Position numbers and translations under genes: made by a program. Below the pieces are notes generated by a model. It saw nothing but the letters and a program-made list of their open reading frames with translations, did not search any database and was not told the origin of the DNA. Positions 24,796 to 33,683 of a DNA stretch of 64,000 bases are shown here, piece by piece. Numbering within the stretch: position 1 is the stretch's first letter; every line of letters starts with the position of its first letter. Origin of the DNA: Fibrobacter succinogenes (GTDB lineage Bacteria > Fibrobacterota > Fibrobacteria > Fibrobacterales > Fibrobacteraceae); NCBI GenBank assembly GCA_902800345.1, contig CADCDO010000063.1, positions 1 to 64,000 of the forward strand, written 5' to 3'.

Positions 24796-25344
24796 CTACA
24801 TGTCTTCGCTCATGCCCGGCTGACCGATACGGTCGTTCTTGCGGTTGTCGACCCAACCGGCGTAACCCTGCGGAGCGAGCACTTCCTTGCCGAATTGTTG
24901 GGCGTTTGCGATGCTGGAGAAGTAACCGACGCGTACGCGGTAGAACGTTCCTTCGAGTTCGCCCGGATTCTCGACTTCGGCGACATAGGCCTTGATGCCC
25001 TGGTCAGAAAGCTTGCTGACGACGTTGTTTGCGGCCCTTCTGGACGCCTGGATGCTCACCTGGATGACGAACGGTCCCGAGGATTCCTGCTCGACGCTTG
25101 AATAGGACACGGGCGCCGGGGTTTCTACGGGAGCCGCCTGTTCTTCAGTTTCGTTGAGGGATTGGATAGGAACAAGCGCCGGTTCCTCCTGGACGGGGGC
25201 TGCCTCGACCGGGGCGGGTTGTTCTACGACGGGGTTAGCCTCGACTTGCGGTGCCGGTTGTTCTTCTTCCTTGCTGCCGCAGGCGGAAAGTAGTGAACAG
25301 GAAAGGGCGATTGCCCCGAGTAAAGATGCCGAATGCAACTTCAT
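24796..25344 (-). CDS. SPOR-domain lipoprotein
   Basis: From ATG 25344 (gcggag seven bases before it) this is a 182-residue lipoprotein: signal HSASLLGAIALSCSLLSAC, a Pro/Glu/Ala linker (~25-95), and a C-terminal SPOR domain (FVIQVSIQASRRAANNVVSK, YRVRVGYFSSIANAQQFGKE). SPOR domains bind denuded septal peptidoglycan, so a role at the division site or cell wall is likely. Frames upstream to 25491 are open but add no signal-like sequence. It is a monocistronic unit. Confidence 0.85.
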   Translation of the reverse strand: MKLHSASLLGAIALSCSLLSACGSKEEEQPAPQVEANPVVEQPAPVEAAPVQEEPALVPIQSLNETEEQAAPVETPAPVSYSSVEQESSGPFVIQVSIQASRRAANNVVSKLSDQGIKAYVAEVENPGELEGTFYRVRVGYFSSIANAQQFGKEVLAPQGYAGWVDNRKNDRIGQPGMSEDM

Positions 25345-25596
25345 GGCTAAACTCCGCATTAAAAAATATTCTCCATTTAATTGGAATAATCTTACAAAGA
25401 ATATACATAAGTCGTTGATACTTCGCAAGTTATGAAGATTTATTTTTGTGAAAATTAACGAAATTTTACAAAAAATGACACCGTTTTTCACGTTTTTTAT
25501 ATATACTTAGTGCTCAAATGTTTATAAAAAGGGCGTCTGCGGCTTGATGGCCGAGTCCCGGATATTTTGCTATGTGTTATTGGATTTTGTATTATG
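25345..25596. other. Gene-free region upstream of the SPOR gene
   Basis: AT-rich, with tttttatatatactt near 25495-25510 that could hold promoter elements, and a short GC-rich patch near 25532-25562. No gene or RNA could be supported. Confidence 0.4.
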
Positions 25597-25628
25597 CAAA
25601 AAAGCCCCGGTGTTTTTAACCGGGGCTT
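25597..25628 (-). terminator. Rho-independent terminator of the peptidase gene
   Basis: On the minus strand aagccccgg, a loop, ccggggctt, followed by a T-run. It lies 40 bp after the stop codon of the S8 peptidase gene. Confidence 0.9.
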
Positions 25629-25668
25629 CGTGAATTAAGGTGAAAAAGAAACTGTAGATTTTGACTTG

Positions 25669-27537
25669 TTAGGGAACCAGCGCCATGTGGTAACCAAAAG
25701 TCATGGGATCATTGGGTGCATCGTTCTGACAAATAATAGAGATGGTGATGGTTCCAGATTGGGGTGCGGTGAAGGTTTGCAAGGTATATGGTTGTTCATT
25801 AGGGGTTGCGCTGGATGTCAGACTGAGCAAGTTCTGGTTTTGAAACACGCCGACAGCCATATGGATGGGTAATCTGTTCATTGCCCTGATTGTGCTTCCT
25901 TTCATTAGCCAGGATATGGCCAATTTATATTTTTCTCCGGCAACAACATTGATAAGGTTTATTTCTATAGACTTGTTATTCCCGTTTGCATCTTTGAAAA
26001 GTGTTGCATAGTTTGCGTTTTGCCAGTAGCCGGAATAAGACTTGTTGGAGGCCATGAGGTTGAATGCCGGGATGCCTTGAACCGCTCCACCATCAGTATC
26101 CCAATTATAAATGGTATTACTCGTAGTTGTGGTCAAGAATACGGGTTTGACCATTTCTGGATGCCCCTTGAAGAAAGGGTGCTTGCTCATCAGGTCTGCG
26201 GCCATGGCGGCAGAAAATGGTGCTGCTGCACTTGTTCCATGGAATGTGTTTTCGTATTCAGAAGGAAATTCAGAGCCGTAAAATTGGGCTAGATTCAGCA
26301 TATCGGGCTTGGTATTTCCGAGATTTGAATTGAGGTAACTGTTGTATGGCGCAAACCTGTAGCCGTAAGTATTGTACTGGTTATATTGTTTTTTGGGGTC
26401 CGCTGCGCCAACGGTAATTGCATTAACGGCTTTACCTGGGGATACAACTGTTGGTTGGGGTTGAACGGGTAAACCTAGAATATTTCCGGTGACGATGAAT
26501 TCCGTAACGCCGGTGTTGTATATGTAGTTGTCGAATGCGGCATCGAAGTTTTCGTATTGAGATGTGTATTGATCGTAATACCAACTCATGGATACAGATC
26601 CGATGTAGATTTTGGGATTGAATGAGGACGACATTGGATTGTCGGGACCTGTTATTTCGGAACTGCTATCGTCATAGCCGTAAACTGTGGCTGACGGTGC
26701 AAAAAGTTGGAGTATATCAGTTACGGCTGTGGCGTGAACAATGTCATCACTATTATTACTATTTCCGCATTTTTTGCGTTTGTGCTTTGAGGGATTGGGT
26801 ATTCTAGTTGCGTCAGCACAAGCTCCTTCCATATAATAGATTCCGATGCCGTTTCCTTTGTAGCCACTTGCATGTGCGTAATTAAGTTGAGACGTATTGA
26901 GAGCTTCTTGAGGGGATGCAAAATTGATGGTGTATGTGCCATTACCTGGAACGTATGTTGTTCCGGTGACGTAGTTAGGTACCGCTATATAGTTGTCGTC
27001 ATCAATGTAAATGTTTTTCGATGACAATAGTTTGTCTTCTATTTGTGTGGGAGTCAAAAAGGCCTTGTAAGGCTTTTTTAGCGGCTTATGTTTCTTTGCG
27101 CGACGTTGTTCCCAATCTTCTGATTTTTTAAAGAAAGATTCCTTGTCTGTTTTCTTTCCGTTTAGCCAGAAGTGCTCTTCCTTGGATTCGCCGTTGTAAG
27201 AATATTGGGCGCTGATGGGTTCGATATCGACGTCTTCTACGGTCAAGTCCGTGACGAGAACTTCCATTTTCGGCTCGGTTTCATCTTTAGTGATGTAATA
27301 GACCGTGGTATCCTGAAGGTGTCCGTTCTTTATTTTTCGGCCAAGGACGTCGTTCTTGAGGACGACCTTTTTTTGTTGCATTTTGCCATTGATTTTGTTG
27401 CTTGCCTTTTCTGCTTTGTATTTTTCAACAAATTCCCTGGCTTTGGGTGACAAACGGTCTAGGTGACTGTTTGCAGATTCTGCCTGAGCATAAACGGCTC
27501 CGGCAAGTGAAAGAACCAATATAAGATTGGCGTTCAT
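25669..27537 (-). CDS. Secreted S8-like serine peptidase with atypical acidic site
   Basis: 622 residues with signal peptide (LILVLSLAGAVYAQAES). Residues ~25-165 look like a propeptide. The subtilase domain follows: GYKGNGIGIYYMEG near 228-241 where the catalytic Asp is expected, DDIVHATAVTDILQL with the His, VTGNI with the oxyanion Asn, and HGTSAAAPFSAAMAADLMSK with the Ser. The acidic residue appears to be Glu rather than Asp. A C-terminal ~130-residue beta domain follows (TFTAPQSGTITISIICQN), resembling the pre-peptidase C-terminal type. aaaggggg precedes the ATG. It is probably secreted and protein-degrading. Confidence 0.8.
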   Translation of the reverse strand: MNANLILVLSLAGAVYAQAESANSHLDRLSPKAREFVEKYKAEKASNKINGKMQQKKVVLKNDVLGRKIKNGHLQDTTVYYITKDETEPKMEVLVTDLTVEDVDIEPISAQYSYNGESKEEHFWLNGKKTDKESFFKKSEDWEQRRAKKHKPLKKPYKAFLTPTQIEDKLLSSKNIYIDDDNYIAVPNYVTGTTYVPGNGTYTINFASPQEALNTSQLNYAHASGYKGNGIGIYYMEGACADATRIPNPSKHKRKKCGNSNNSDDIVHATAVTDILQLFAPSATVYGYDDSSSEITGPDNPMSSSFNPKIYIGSVSMSWYYDQYTSQYENFDAAFDNYIYNTGVTEFIVTGNILGLPVQPQPTVVSPGKAVNAITVGAADPKKQYNQYNTYGYRFAPYNSYLNSNLGNTKPDMLNLAQFYGSEFPSEYENTFHGTSAAAPFSAAMAADLMSKHPFFKGHPEMVKPVFLTTTTSNTIYNWDTDGGAVQGIPAFNLMASNKSYSGYWQNANYATLFKDANGNNKSIEINLINVVAGEKYKLAISWLMKGSTIRAMNRLPIHMAVGVFQNQNLLSLTSSATPNEQPYTLQTFTAPQSGTITISIICQNDAPNDPMTFGYHMALVP

Positions 27538-27974
27538 TTTACCCCCTTTGTTTATTTTAAATGATTTCTGTTTGTGGAAAAGTTTGATAGTATTCTTTTA
27601 GTTTAGATTGTTTTGTTTAACATTGCTTATTGTAATTTTATTTTTATAGAAAATAATTTGTTTGGAATGATAATTTGTTTGAAATTTGTATAATAATAAT
27701 ACGGGTGCGTTCTCTGGTATGGTGATGTGAGTGCGATTTTTATATGATGATGCTAGTACTATTTCCGGTATATGCCGTTTTTTCAACAACACCTGCAGGA
27801 AACGTCTTTGAGGTTGCCTGTTTATGGCTGTTATTGGCGTTTTTTTGAAAGATTTGGTAAAAAAATGCATGGAATAGCGTCTCAAAATGGTGTTTCTGGC
27901 AATCTGCCTTTTATTGTTTTACATATATTTATATTGCGCAAAAAGGATTTTTTACTTATAGAGAAAAGGTTTCT
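27538..27974. other. AT-rich divergent intergenic region
   Basis: It separates the peptidase (minus) and phosphatase (plus) genes. It contains aatttgttt twice (27655-27680) followed by tataat at 27689-27694, a possible -10 box without a well-spaced -35. No gene is supported. Confidence 0.4.
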
Positions 27975-29909
27975 ATGGGATTCAATATACACGGGCTTGC
28001 GTTCAAACAGTCGATGCTGACATTGGTGGGGTTCAGCATCGTCTTTGCGACGCTGTTCGGGATTCTCAATTTTCAGGTGAAAAGCGAGTTTTCGACATTG
28101 CTCACGCAAAAGGGTGAGGAAATCAGTCTTGCAAATGTCGCCATTATTGAGAAACTGTTTGAAAAGGGCAAAAAACTTGGCGATGAGTATGCCGAAGTCC
28201 TGGGGGATGAAATGCTTTCCGGCAAGGACCTCGATGATTTCCTGACTCAGGCAGTCTTTGATGCGAGACAGTCCTTGCCGCAGGTCCTGGCTGTGGTTGT
28301 CGCCTACGAAACCGGCATGGCTCCCAAGTCGAAACCGAACGAAAACGTGATGCGTCTTGCGCAGTATGCGGACAATGAAATCACCCTTTTCAATGGCAAG
28401 AACTATTTCGATAAGGTCTGGTACAAGAGTACGAAGAACTTGCAGAAGGGAATTTGGCAGGAACCGTTCATCGGCGACTTTATCAGGGAACCGATTGCTA
28501 TTTACACGACTCCCATTTACCATAAGGATTCTTCCGGGAACAAGGTGTTTGCGGGTGTTCTTTGCGTCGATATGTCCATCGCGTTCCTCAAGGAGACGAT
28601 TGCCTCGATTCCTGTGTCGAATTCGGGTTACGTTGTTGTCTTGTCTGCGAACAACACGGTTATCGCGCACCCTAAGAACGATGTCATCTTCAAGGAGACG
28701 CTGGCCGATTTGGCCAGGGACGGAAGCGAGCAGTCCGTTTCTGATTTTGAAAAAACTGTGCAGAGCATGAAAAAGGGCCTGTTCATGGGGTTTACTCCCG
28801 ATGGTTACGAAACGGCCATCTATTTCAGCGTGATGGAATCGAACGGCTGGACGTTCATGATTGTATGGCCTGCCCAGAAGTTCCTGGAAAGTCAGCGCTC
28901 GATGGAAAAAATGTTTGCGTGGATGAGCTTAGTCGGCTATATCGTCATGTTGATTTTGATATTTGTGATCACGTCGAGAGTGTCGCGTCCGCTCAATGAA
29001 CTTGCTTCTGCAGCGAATAAACTGGGGAGTGGCGATTTCAATGCGACGATTCCACATCCATCGGGACGTGACGAGATTGCGCAGTTTGCGTGGGCGTTCT
29101 CGAACATGCGTACGTCCCTCAAGGAACACATGGAAAAGCAGAAGGACCTGGACCGCATCGAAAGCGAGCTTGATTTTGCGAAGGACATCCAGATTGGTTT
29201 CTTGCCCATGAACGAAGCGGAAGAAAATTCGGAAGACGAATTTCACGAGTTGACTCCGTTCCTCCGTCCGGCCAAGGAAGTCGGGGGTGATTTCTACGAC
29301 TTCTTTAAACTCGATGACGGACGTTTGTGCGTGGTCGTGGGCGACGTTTCGGGGAAGGGCGTGCCTGCGGCGTTGTTCATGATGGTTTCGAGAATAGTGC
29401 TCCGCACGATGGCGAAAAACTTGAAATCTGTGGTCGAGACCTTTAACAATACGAACTTCGAACTGGAAAAACGCAACAGGGCGAACATGTTCGTGACTGT
29501 CTGGATGGGGTTCATCGACCTTACGACGGGACATATCGAATTTGCTTCGGCTGGCCACAATCCGCCTGTGATTCGACATAAGGATGGTACGGTCGAATTT
29601 GCAAAGAGCAAGGCGGGAATGGTCATGGCCGCTATGGACTGCACGCAGTACAAGATGCAGACGCTCGATCTCGCTCCTGGCGATACCCTGTTTCTTTATA
29701 CCGACGGTGTAACTGAGGCGACCGATGCGAATAACGAACTTTTCGGAAACGAACGGTTGCTCGATGCCGTGTCTAAAGGTGGCGGGGGCGAGTCCAAGGA
29801 AACCTGCCTTTACGTTAAGAAGCAAATCGACCTATTTGTTGGGGATGCTCCGCAGTTTGACGATATAACGATGTTGACCCTCAATTATAAGGGACAAAAT
29901 AAGGGATGA
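27975..29909 (+). CDS. Membrane sensor serine phosphatase (dCache-HAMP-SpoIIE/PP2C)
   Basis: A 644-residue, RsbU-like phosphatase. It has an N-terminal membrane helix (MLTLVGFSIVFATLFGIL), an extracytoplasmic Cache-type sensor to about 305, and a second helix (MSLVGYIVMLILIFVIT). A HAMP domain follows (SRVSRPLNELASAANKLGSG near 332-351), then a PP2C-like SpoIIE domain from ~425 with VGGDFYDFFKLDDGRLCVVV and GDVSGKGVPAALFM. The Asp pairs that bind metal are present (DGVTEATD, QFDDITMLTL). Such proteins dephosphorylate anti-sigma-antagonist proteins in partner-switching pathways. No partner genes are nearby. Confidence 0.9.
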   Translation: MGFNIHGLAFKQSMLTLVGFSIVFATLFGILNFQVKSEFSTLLTQKGEEISLANVAIIEKLFEKGKKLGDEYAEVLGDEMLSGKDLDDFLTQAVFDARQSLPQVLAVVVAYETGMAPKSKPNENVMRLAQYADNEITLFNGKNYFDKVWYKSTKNLQKGIWQEPFIGDFIREPIAIYTTPIYHKDSSGNKVFAGVLCVDMSIAFLKETIASIPVSNSGYVVVLSANNTVIAHPKNDVIFKETLADLARDGSEQSVSDFEKTVQSMKKGLFMGFTPDGYETAIYFSVMESNGWTFMIVWPAQKFLESQRSMEKMFAWMSLVGYIVMLILIFVITSRVSRPLNELASAANKLGSGDFNATIPHPSGRDEIAQFAWAFSNMRTSLKEHMEKQKDLDRIESELDFAKDIQIGFLPMNEAEENSEDEFHELTPFLRPAKEVGGDFYDFFKLDDGRLCVVVGDVSGKGVPAALFMMVSRIVLRTMAKNLKSVVETFNNTNFELEKRNRANMFVTVWMGFIDLTTGHIEFASAGHNPPVIRHKDGTVEFAKSKAGMVMAAMDCTQYKMQTLDLAPGDTLFLYTDGVTEATDANNELFGNERLLDAVSKGGGGESKETCLYVKKQIDLFVGDAPQFDDITMLTLNYKGQNKG

Positions 29910-29919
29910 ATTGTTACCC

Positions 29920-29948
29920 TTGACGGAATTTAAAAATTTAGGTATATT
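29920..29948 (+). promoter_or_regulatory. Promoter of rpsU
   Basis: ttgacg, 17-bp spacer, tatatt: near-consensus sigma-70 spacing, placing the transcript start about 33 bp before the rpsU start codon. Confidence 0.75.
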
Positions 29949-29987
29949 TGGCTATCCAAAAATTGAATTTTTAACCAAAGGATTATC

Positions 29988-30137
29988 GTGATCGGCGTTA
30001 TTGTTAAGTCCAACGAACCTTTCGAACGCGCTCTCAAGCGTTTCACCAAGTCTTGCGAAAAGAACGGCATCATTTCCGATGTCCGTCGCAAGCGTCTCAA
30101 AGAGATTGCTGACCAGAACCGCAAGCGTCTCTACTAA
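29988..30137 (+). CDS. rpsU: Ribosomal protein bS21, short form
   Basis: A 49-codon gene starting at GTG 29988: [19 protein letters not shown], then [15 protein letters not shown], then [17 protein letters not shown] and [12 protein letters not shown] are bS21 hallmarks, and the tail RKRLY matches the usual end (RRTRLY). bS21 sits near the anti-Shine-Dalgarno of 16S rRNA and helps initiation. Typical proteins have about 65-71 residues; here the central FYEKPT-type segment is missing. Aaagga lies upstream. The neighbour yqeY follows, a common bacterial pairing. Confidence 0.92.
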   Translation: MIGVIVKSNEPFERALKRFTKSCEKNGIISDVRRKRLKEIADQNRKRLY

Positions 30138-30173
30138 TTCGATTCCGTAATCGGATTTTTTTGCTAAACTTTA

Positions 30174-30215
30174 ATGAGTTGTCGATGGATGTCGATGACT
30201 CATTAGGTGTTTTAT
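30174..30215 (+). terminator. Weak hairpin between rpsU and yqeY
   Basis: aatgagt and actcatt can pair around a 16-nt loop, followed by a T-rich run. It is preceded by a short tccg/cgga hairpin with seven T at 30147-30165. These may attenuate readthrough from rpsU into yqeY. Confidence 0.4.
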
Positions 30216-30246
30216 TAGACTGCGGAATTTCCGCAAAGGAAATAAT

Positions 30247-30717
30247 ATGGCAAGTGAACTTTTGACAAAAATTCTCGACGACATCAAGACTGCAATGAAG
30301 GCTCACGATGCCGGAACTCTCGGAACGCTCCGTACGCTCCATTCTGACATCAAGAACGAGGCCATGAAGGCAGGGGCCGCCCCGGCTCAAATCATGGATA
30401 CCATTACGGATGCCATGTGCGTTGACGTTCTTGCCAGGAGCGTAAAGCAGAAACAGGAATCTATCGAAATTTTGAAGAAGGGTGGCTTCTTGGACAAGAT
30501 TCCGGAAGAAGAAGCTTGCATCGCTTTGTACCGCAAGTACATGCCCGCCGAAATGACCGAAGACGAAGTCAAGGCCCTTATCGCCGAAATCAAGGCTGCA
30601 ACGGGCGCCTCTTCTCCGAAAGACATGGGCAAGATCATGAAGGAACTTTCCCCGAAGGTCAAGGGCCGTTTCGACGCCAAGCGCGCTTCCGCTCTCGTGC
30701 AAGAAGCTCTTAAGTAG
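30247..30717 (+). CDS. yqeY: GatB/YqeY domain protein
   Basis: 156 residues covering the whole YqeY family: LLTKILDDIKTAMKAHDAGT, LRTLHSDIKNEAMKAG, QKQESIEILKKGGFLDKIPE, EEACIALYRKYMPAEMTEDE, and a C-terminal helical YqeY/GatB tail (KDMGKIMKELSPKVKGRFDA). The domain is shared with the tail of GatB, which binds tRNA in amidotransferases; the role of stand-alone YqeY is unclear. Start ATG 30247 follows aaaggaaataat. Confidence 0.93.
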   Translation: MASELLTKILDDIKTAMKAHDAGTLGTLRTLHSDIKNEAMKAGAAPAQIMDTITDAMCVDVLARSVKQKQESIEILKKGGFLDKIPEEEACIALYRKYMPAEMTEDEVKALIAEIKAATGASSPKDMGKIMKELSPKVKGRFDAKRASALVQEALK

Positions 30718-30908
30718 TAGACGGTAGGAAGTAGACAGTAGGAAGTTGGTGGAGGCCACTCACTCCAACTTCATCGTCATGGCGGACGGAGCCTGCCCTG
30801 AGCTCGGTTGGTGAGCTAAGCCTGTGCTGAGCCGATGCACTGAGTATGCCGAAGTGTTGTCGAAGCAAACCATGTCGAATGGGATCCGCCATCTGTCTTT
30901 GCATTGTC
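30718..30908. repeat. Repeat-like spacer
   Basis: agtagacggtaggaagtaga-type words (family C) start it, then a ccctgagctcggttggtgag and gtgctgagccgatgc region related to the cctgagc.....gaag words seen in the first gene remnant. No gene is supported. Confidence 0.5.
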
Positions 30909-30937
30909 ATGCCCGACTTGGTCGGGCATCTCCTTTT
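30909..30937 (+). terminator. Rho-independent terminator
   Basis: atgcccgac, loop ttg, gtcgggcat, then ctcctttt. It lies 32 bp before the regulator start and insulates it. Confidence 0.88.
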
Positions 30938-30968
30938 ATACGGTTCTAAAAATTTATATTGTTAGTCC

Positions 30969-32498
30969 ATGCCCACGACTCACGCCAAAATTCAAGAATT
31001 GGAACTGCTCTACAAGATCAGCTCCATTTTGAACCAGAGTCTTGATTTCGAGACGGTCGCGCATCCCGTATTGCAGACGGTCGAATCGGTGATGGGCGTT
31101 GAGCATGCAACTCTTACCTTGTACAATCGCCACACGGGCGAAATCTCCATCGAAATTGCAGAAGGCTTGAGCAGCCGCCAGGCGAGCAAGGGCCGCTATA
31201 AGGTGGGCGAAGGCATTACTGGACGTGTCGTTGAAACCGGCAAGCCCATCATCATCCCCTCTGTCGCGAAGGATCCGGATTTCTTGGACCGCACGGGCCG
31301 CGGCAAGACTGAAGACAAGGCGTTCCTTTGCGTCCCGATTATCATGGAGCAGGAAGTCGTTGGCGCCTTGAGTGCCGACGAACACAATCCCGATGAGGCT
31401 AATCTCAACGACCAGATTCATTTGCTCGAAATTATCGCGCAGATGCTTGCAACTGCGGTGAAACTCCGCCGTCAGGCCCGAGAAGAAAATGAAATTCTCA
31501 AGGCCGAAAACGAACGCATGGCGATGGAACTCAAGGCGCGTTTCCAGCCGGACAACATTATCGGCCGCACGCCCGAGATGCAGCAGGTCTATACGCAAAT
31601 CGACCAGGTGGCGAAAAGTCCGCTGCCGGCGCTTATCGTAGGCGAGGTGGGGACTGGCAAGGGACTTGTCGCCGAAGCGATTCATTTCCGCTCCGACCGG
31701 AATTTGGGGCCGTTCGTGCGTGTGCATTGCGCGGCCCTCCCGGAGTCCGTCCTGGACCGGGAACTTTTCGGTAGCGAAAAGGGCGCCTTGGTCGGTGTCG
31801 TGAACGAGGCGCCTGGCCGCGTAGAACAGGCCGAAGGCGGAACGCTATTCTTGGACGAAGTTGCGGAACTCACGCCGAACTTGCAGATAAAGTTGCTCCG
31901 TCTTTTGCAGCAGGGCGAAATGGAACGCGTAGGCGCCCGGTTCCCGAAGAAGGTGAATGTGCGTGTCATCTGTGCGACAACCAAGAACTTGCAGCAGATG
32001 GTCTCCGACGGGACCTTCCGCGAGGATTTGTATTACCAGCTCCATATTGTCCCGATTTACGTGCCTCCATTACGCAAACGCCGTACGGATATTGTGCTGT
32101 TGGCGGATTACTTTGTTGAACATTACTGCCGTTTGGTGGGCAAGAACGTTCGTCGTCTTGCTCGCGGGACGATTGAAATGCTCATGAGTTACCCGTGGCC
32201 GGGCAATGTGCGTGAACTCGAGAATGCGATTGAACGTGCGGTGCTTTTGACAGAAGAAGACGTCATTTACCCGCATCATTTCCCGCCGACCATCCAGACG
32301 GACGAAACGAGCGGAACTCCTGTAAGCGGAAACCTCAAGCTTATGGTTGAAGCGTACGAACGCGATATCATCTGCGATGCCCTCAAAAGCAGCAGGGGTA
32401 AAATGGCTGCTGCAGCCCGCAGCCTTTCGACCACTCCGCGCATTCTCACGTACAAAATCAAGCAACTCGGCATAGACCTCGCTGCGTTCAGTAAGTAA
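30969..32498 (+). CDS. GAF-AAA+-Fis regulator of NtrC/NifA type lacking the GAFTGA motif
   Basis: 509 residues: N-terminal GAF (about 1-165), linker coil, AAA+ domain with Walker A GEVGTGKG near 224, Walker B GGTLFLDEVAEL near 289, and arginine-rich sensor II (PWPGNVRELENAIERAV). A C-terminal Fis-type helix-turn-helix is present (KMAAAARSLSTTPRILTYKI). In sigma-54 activators loop 1 carries GAFTGA; here the corresponding stretch is GALVGVV (~271). The protein may therefore not engage sigma-54 normally. The GAF domain suggests small-molecule or redox control. Confidence 0.88.
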   Translation: MPTTHAKIQELELLYKISSILNQSLDFETVAHPVLQTVESVMGVEHATLTLYNRHTGEISIEIAEGLSSRQASKGRYKVGEGITGRVVETGKPIIIPSVAKDPDFLDRTGRGKTEDKAFLCVPIIMEQEVVGALSADEHNPDEANLNDQIHLLEIIAQMLATAVKLRRQAREENEILKAENERMAMELKARFQPDNIIGRTPEMQQVYTQIDQVAKSPLPALIVGEVGTGKGLVAEAIHFRSDRNLGPFVRVHCAALPESVLDRELFGSEKGALVGVVNEAPGRVEQAEGGTLFLDEVAELTPNLQIKLLRLLQQGEMERVGARFPKKVNVRVICATTKNLQQMVSDGTFREDLYYQLHIVPIYVPPLRKRRTDIVLLADYFVEHYCRLVGKNVRRLARGTIEMLMSYPWPGNVRELENAIERAVLLTEEDVIYPHHFPPTIQTDETSGTPVSGNLKLMVEAYERDIICDALKSSRGKMAAAARSLSTTPRILTYKIKQLGIDLAAFSK

Positions 32499-32575
32499 TT
32501 TCCATACCCCAAAGCGAAGCGACCTCTTAGCGAGTTTACGAGCGTGCTCACCGCTCATTTGCTATAATTGCAAAC

Positions 32576-33466
32576 ATGGAACTCACACAACTTAAATACT
32601 TCTTGGAAGTGGCGCGCACAGAGCATGTGACGCAAAGTGCAAAGAACCTCTGCATTGTCCAGCCGGCACTCACGCAAGCCATCCACAAGCTCGAAGACGA
32701 ACTGGGCATCTTGCTGTTCAAAAATTCTGGACGAAATATCAAGCTCACGGATAGCGGAAAGTTTTTCTACGAAAAACTCTTGCCGCTTTACGAAAATATG
32801 ATGTCGCTTCCTAGACTTTTGAAGGAAACGGCGAACAAGCAGAACAATAATGTCAAGCTAAACGTTCTTGCCGCATCAACGCTTATTACGAGTGCAGTGA
32901 TAGAGTACAAACAGAGTAATCCCGACATTGATGTGGATATCGTGCAGAACGAGGAAACTAGCATCTTTGACATTTGCGTGCGCACATATTCCGTTTACAA
33001 GCCGGAACTCGACAATACGGAAAGCGACGAAACGTTTGTCCATTCCGAAAAAATTTTCTTGGCTGTTCCGAATACGGCACAGTACAAAAAAATGAATTCC
33101 ATCTCGCTGTTTGATTTGAAAGACGAAAAGTTTATTCGCCTTTACGGTTCCAAGCAGTACCGCAAAATATGCAATGAACTTTGTGATAGTATCGGGTTCC
33201 GTACAAATGTGACTTTTGAAAGTGATAATGCCGCCGTTGTCAAGGAGGCCGTAGCCGCAGGAATCGGTGTCGGTTTCTGGCCGGAACTTTCATGGGGCAA
33301 GATGGACCACAAACGTGTCAAGCTTCTCGAAATTACCGACACGGATTTCAAGCGCGATATCGTGGTCTCGCTCCGCCGCAACAAGCAGGACAATTCCAAG
33401 ACCGAACAGTTTTACAGCTTTTTGACAAAGTACATTCTCCAACGCCAATCAAAGAAACGAAAATAA
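32576..33466 (+). CDS. LysR-family transcriptional regulator
   Basis: 296 residues. The N-terminal winged helix is LKYFLEVARTEHVTQSAKNL, QPALTQAIHKLEDELGILLF (about 6-45). The periplasmic-binding-like effector domain starts near 90 (NNVKLNVLAASTLITSAVIE) and ends with GVGFWPELSWGKM, typical of the CynR/CysB-like fold. LysR regulators usually control a neighbouring divergent gene, but here both neighbours run on the same strand, so the target is unclear. tataat at 32563-32568, just before the start, may be a -10 box. Confidence 0.93.
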   Translation: MELTQLKYFLEVARTEHVTQSAKNLCIVQPALTQAIHKLEDELGILLFKNSGRNIKLTDSGKFFYEKLLPLYENMMSLPRLLKETANKQNNNVKLNVLAASTLITSAVIEYKQSNPDIDVDIVQNEETSIFDICVRTYSVYKPELDNTESDETFVHSEKIFLAVPNTAQYKKMNSISLFDLKDEKFIRLYGSKQYRKICNELCDSIGFRTNVTFESDNAAVVKEAVAAGIGVGFWPELSWGKMDHKRVKLLEITDTDFKRDIVVSLRRNKQDNSKTEQFYSFLTKYILQRQSKKRK

Positions 33467-33524
33467 TTTTGCTTAGATTGCTAAAAACGATGGCCTTGAA
33501 ACAGAGTTCCGTATTATGCGACAT

Positions 33525-33674
33525 CTCTAATGACTAATGACCAATAACCAATAGCGACTAATTACTATCTTTACCTTCGTTATGATTATCCATTCCTTCT
33601 ATATGGGCTTTCAGTGATTAGCGGTTTAAATCTGTAATTTCCCTAACCACTAACCACCAACCACTAACCACTCG
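33525..33674. repeat. Family B repeat words upstream of tyrS
   Basis: Two clusters, 33525-33561 (taatgactaatgaccaataa) and 33641-33674 (ctaaccactaaccaccaacc), up to 10 bp before the tyrS start, where a ribosome site would be expected and is not obvious. Confidence 0.65.
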
Positions 33675-33683
33675 ATTAAAAAC

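Noticed and set aside
25500-25596. Small RNA in the spacer before the S8 peptidase terminator
   Set aside because: The hairpin at 25597-25628 has its T-run only on the minus strand, so it does not terminate a plus-strand RNA. No other structure supports one.
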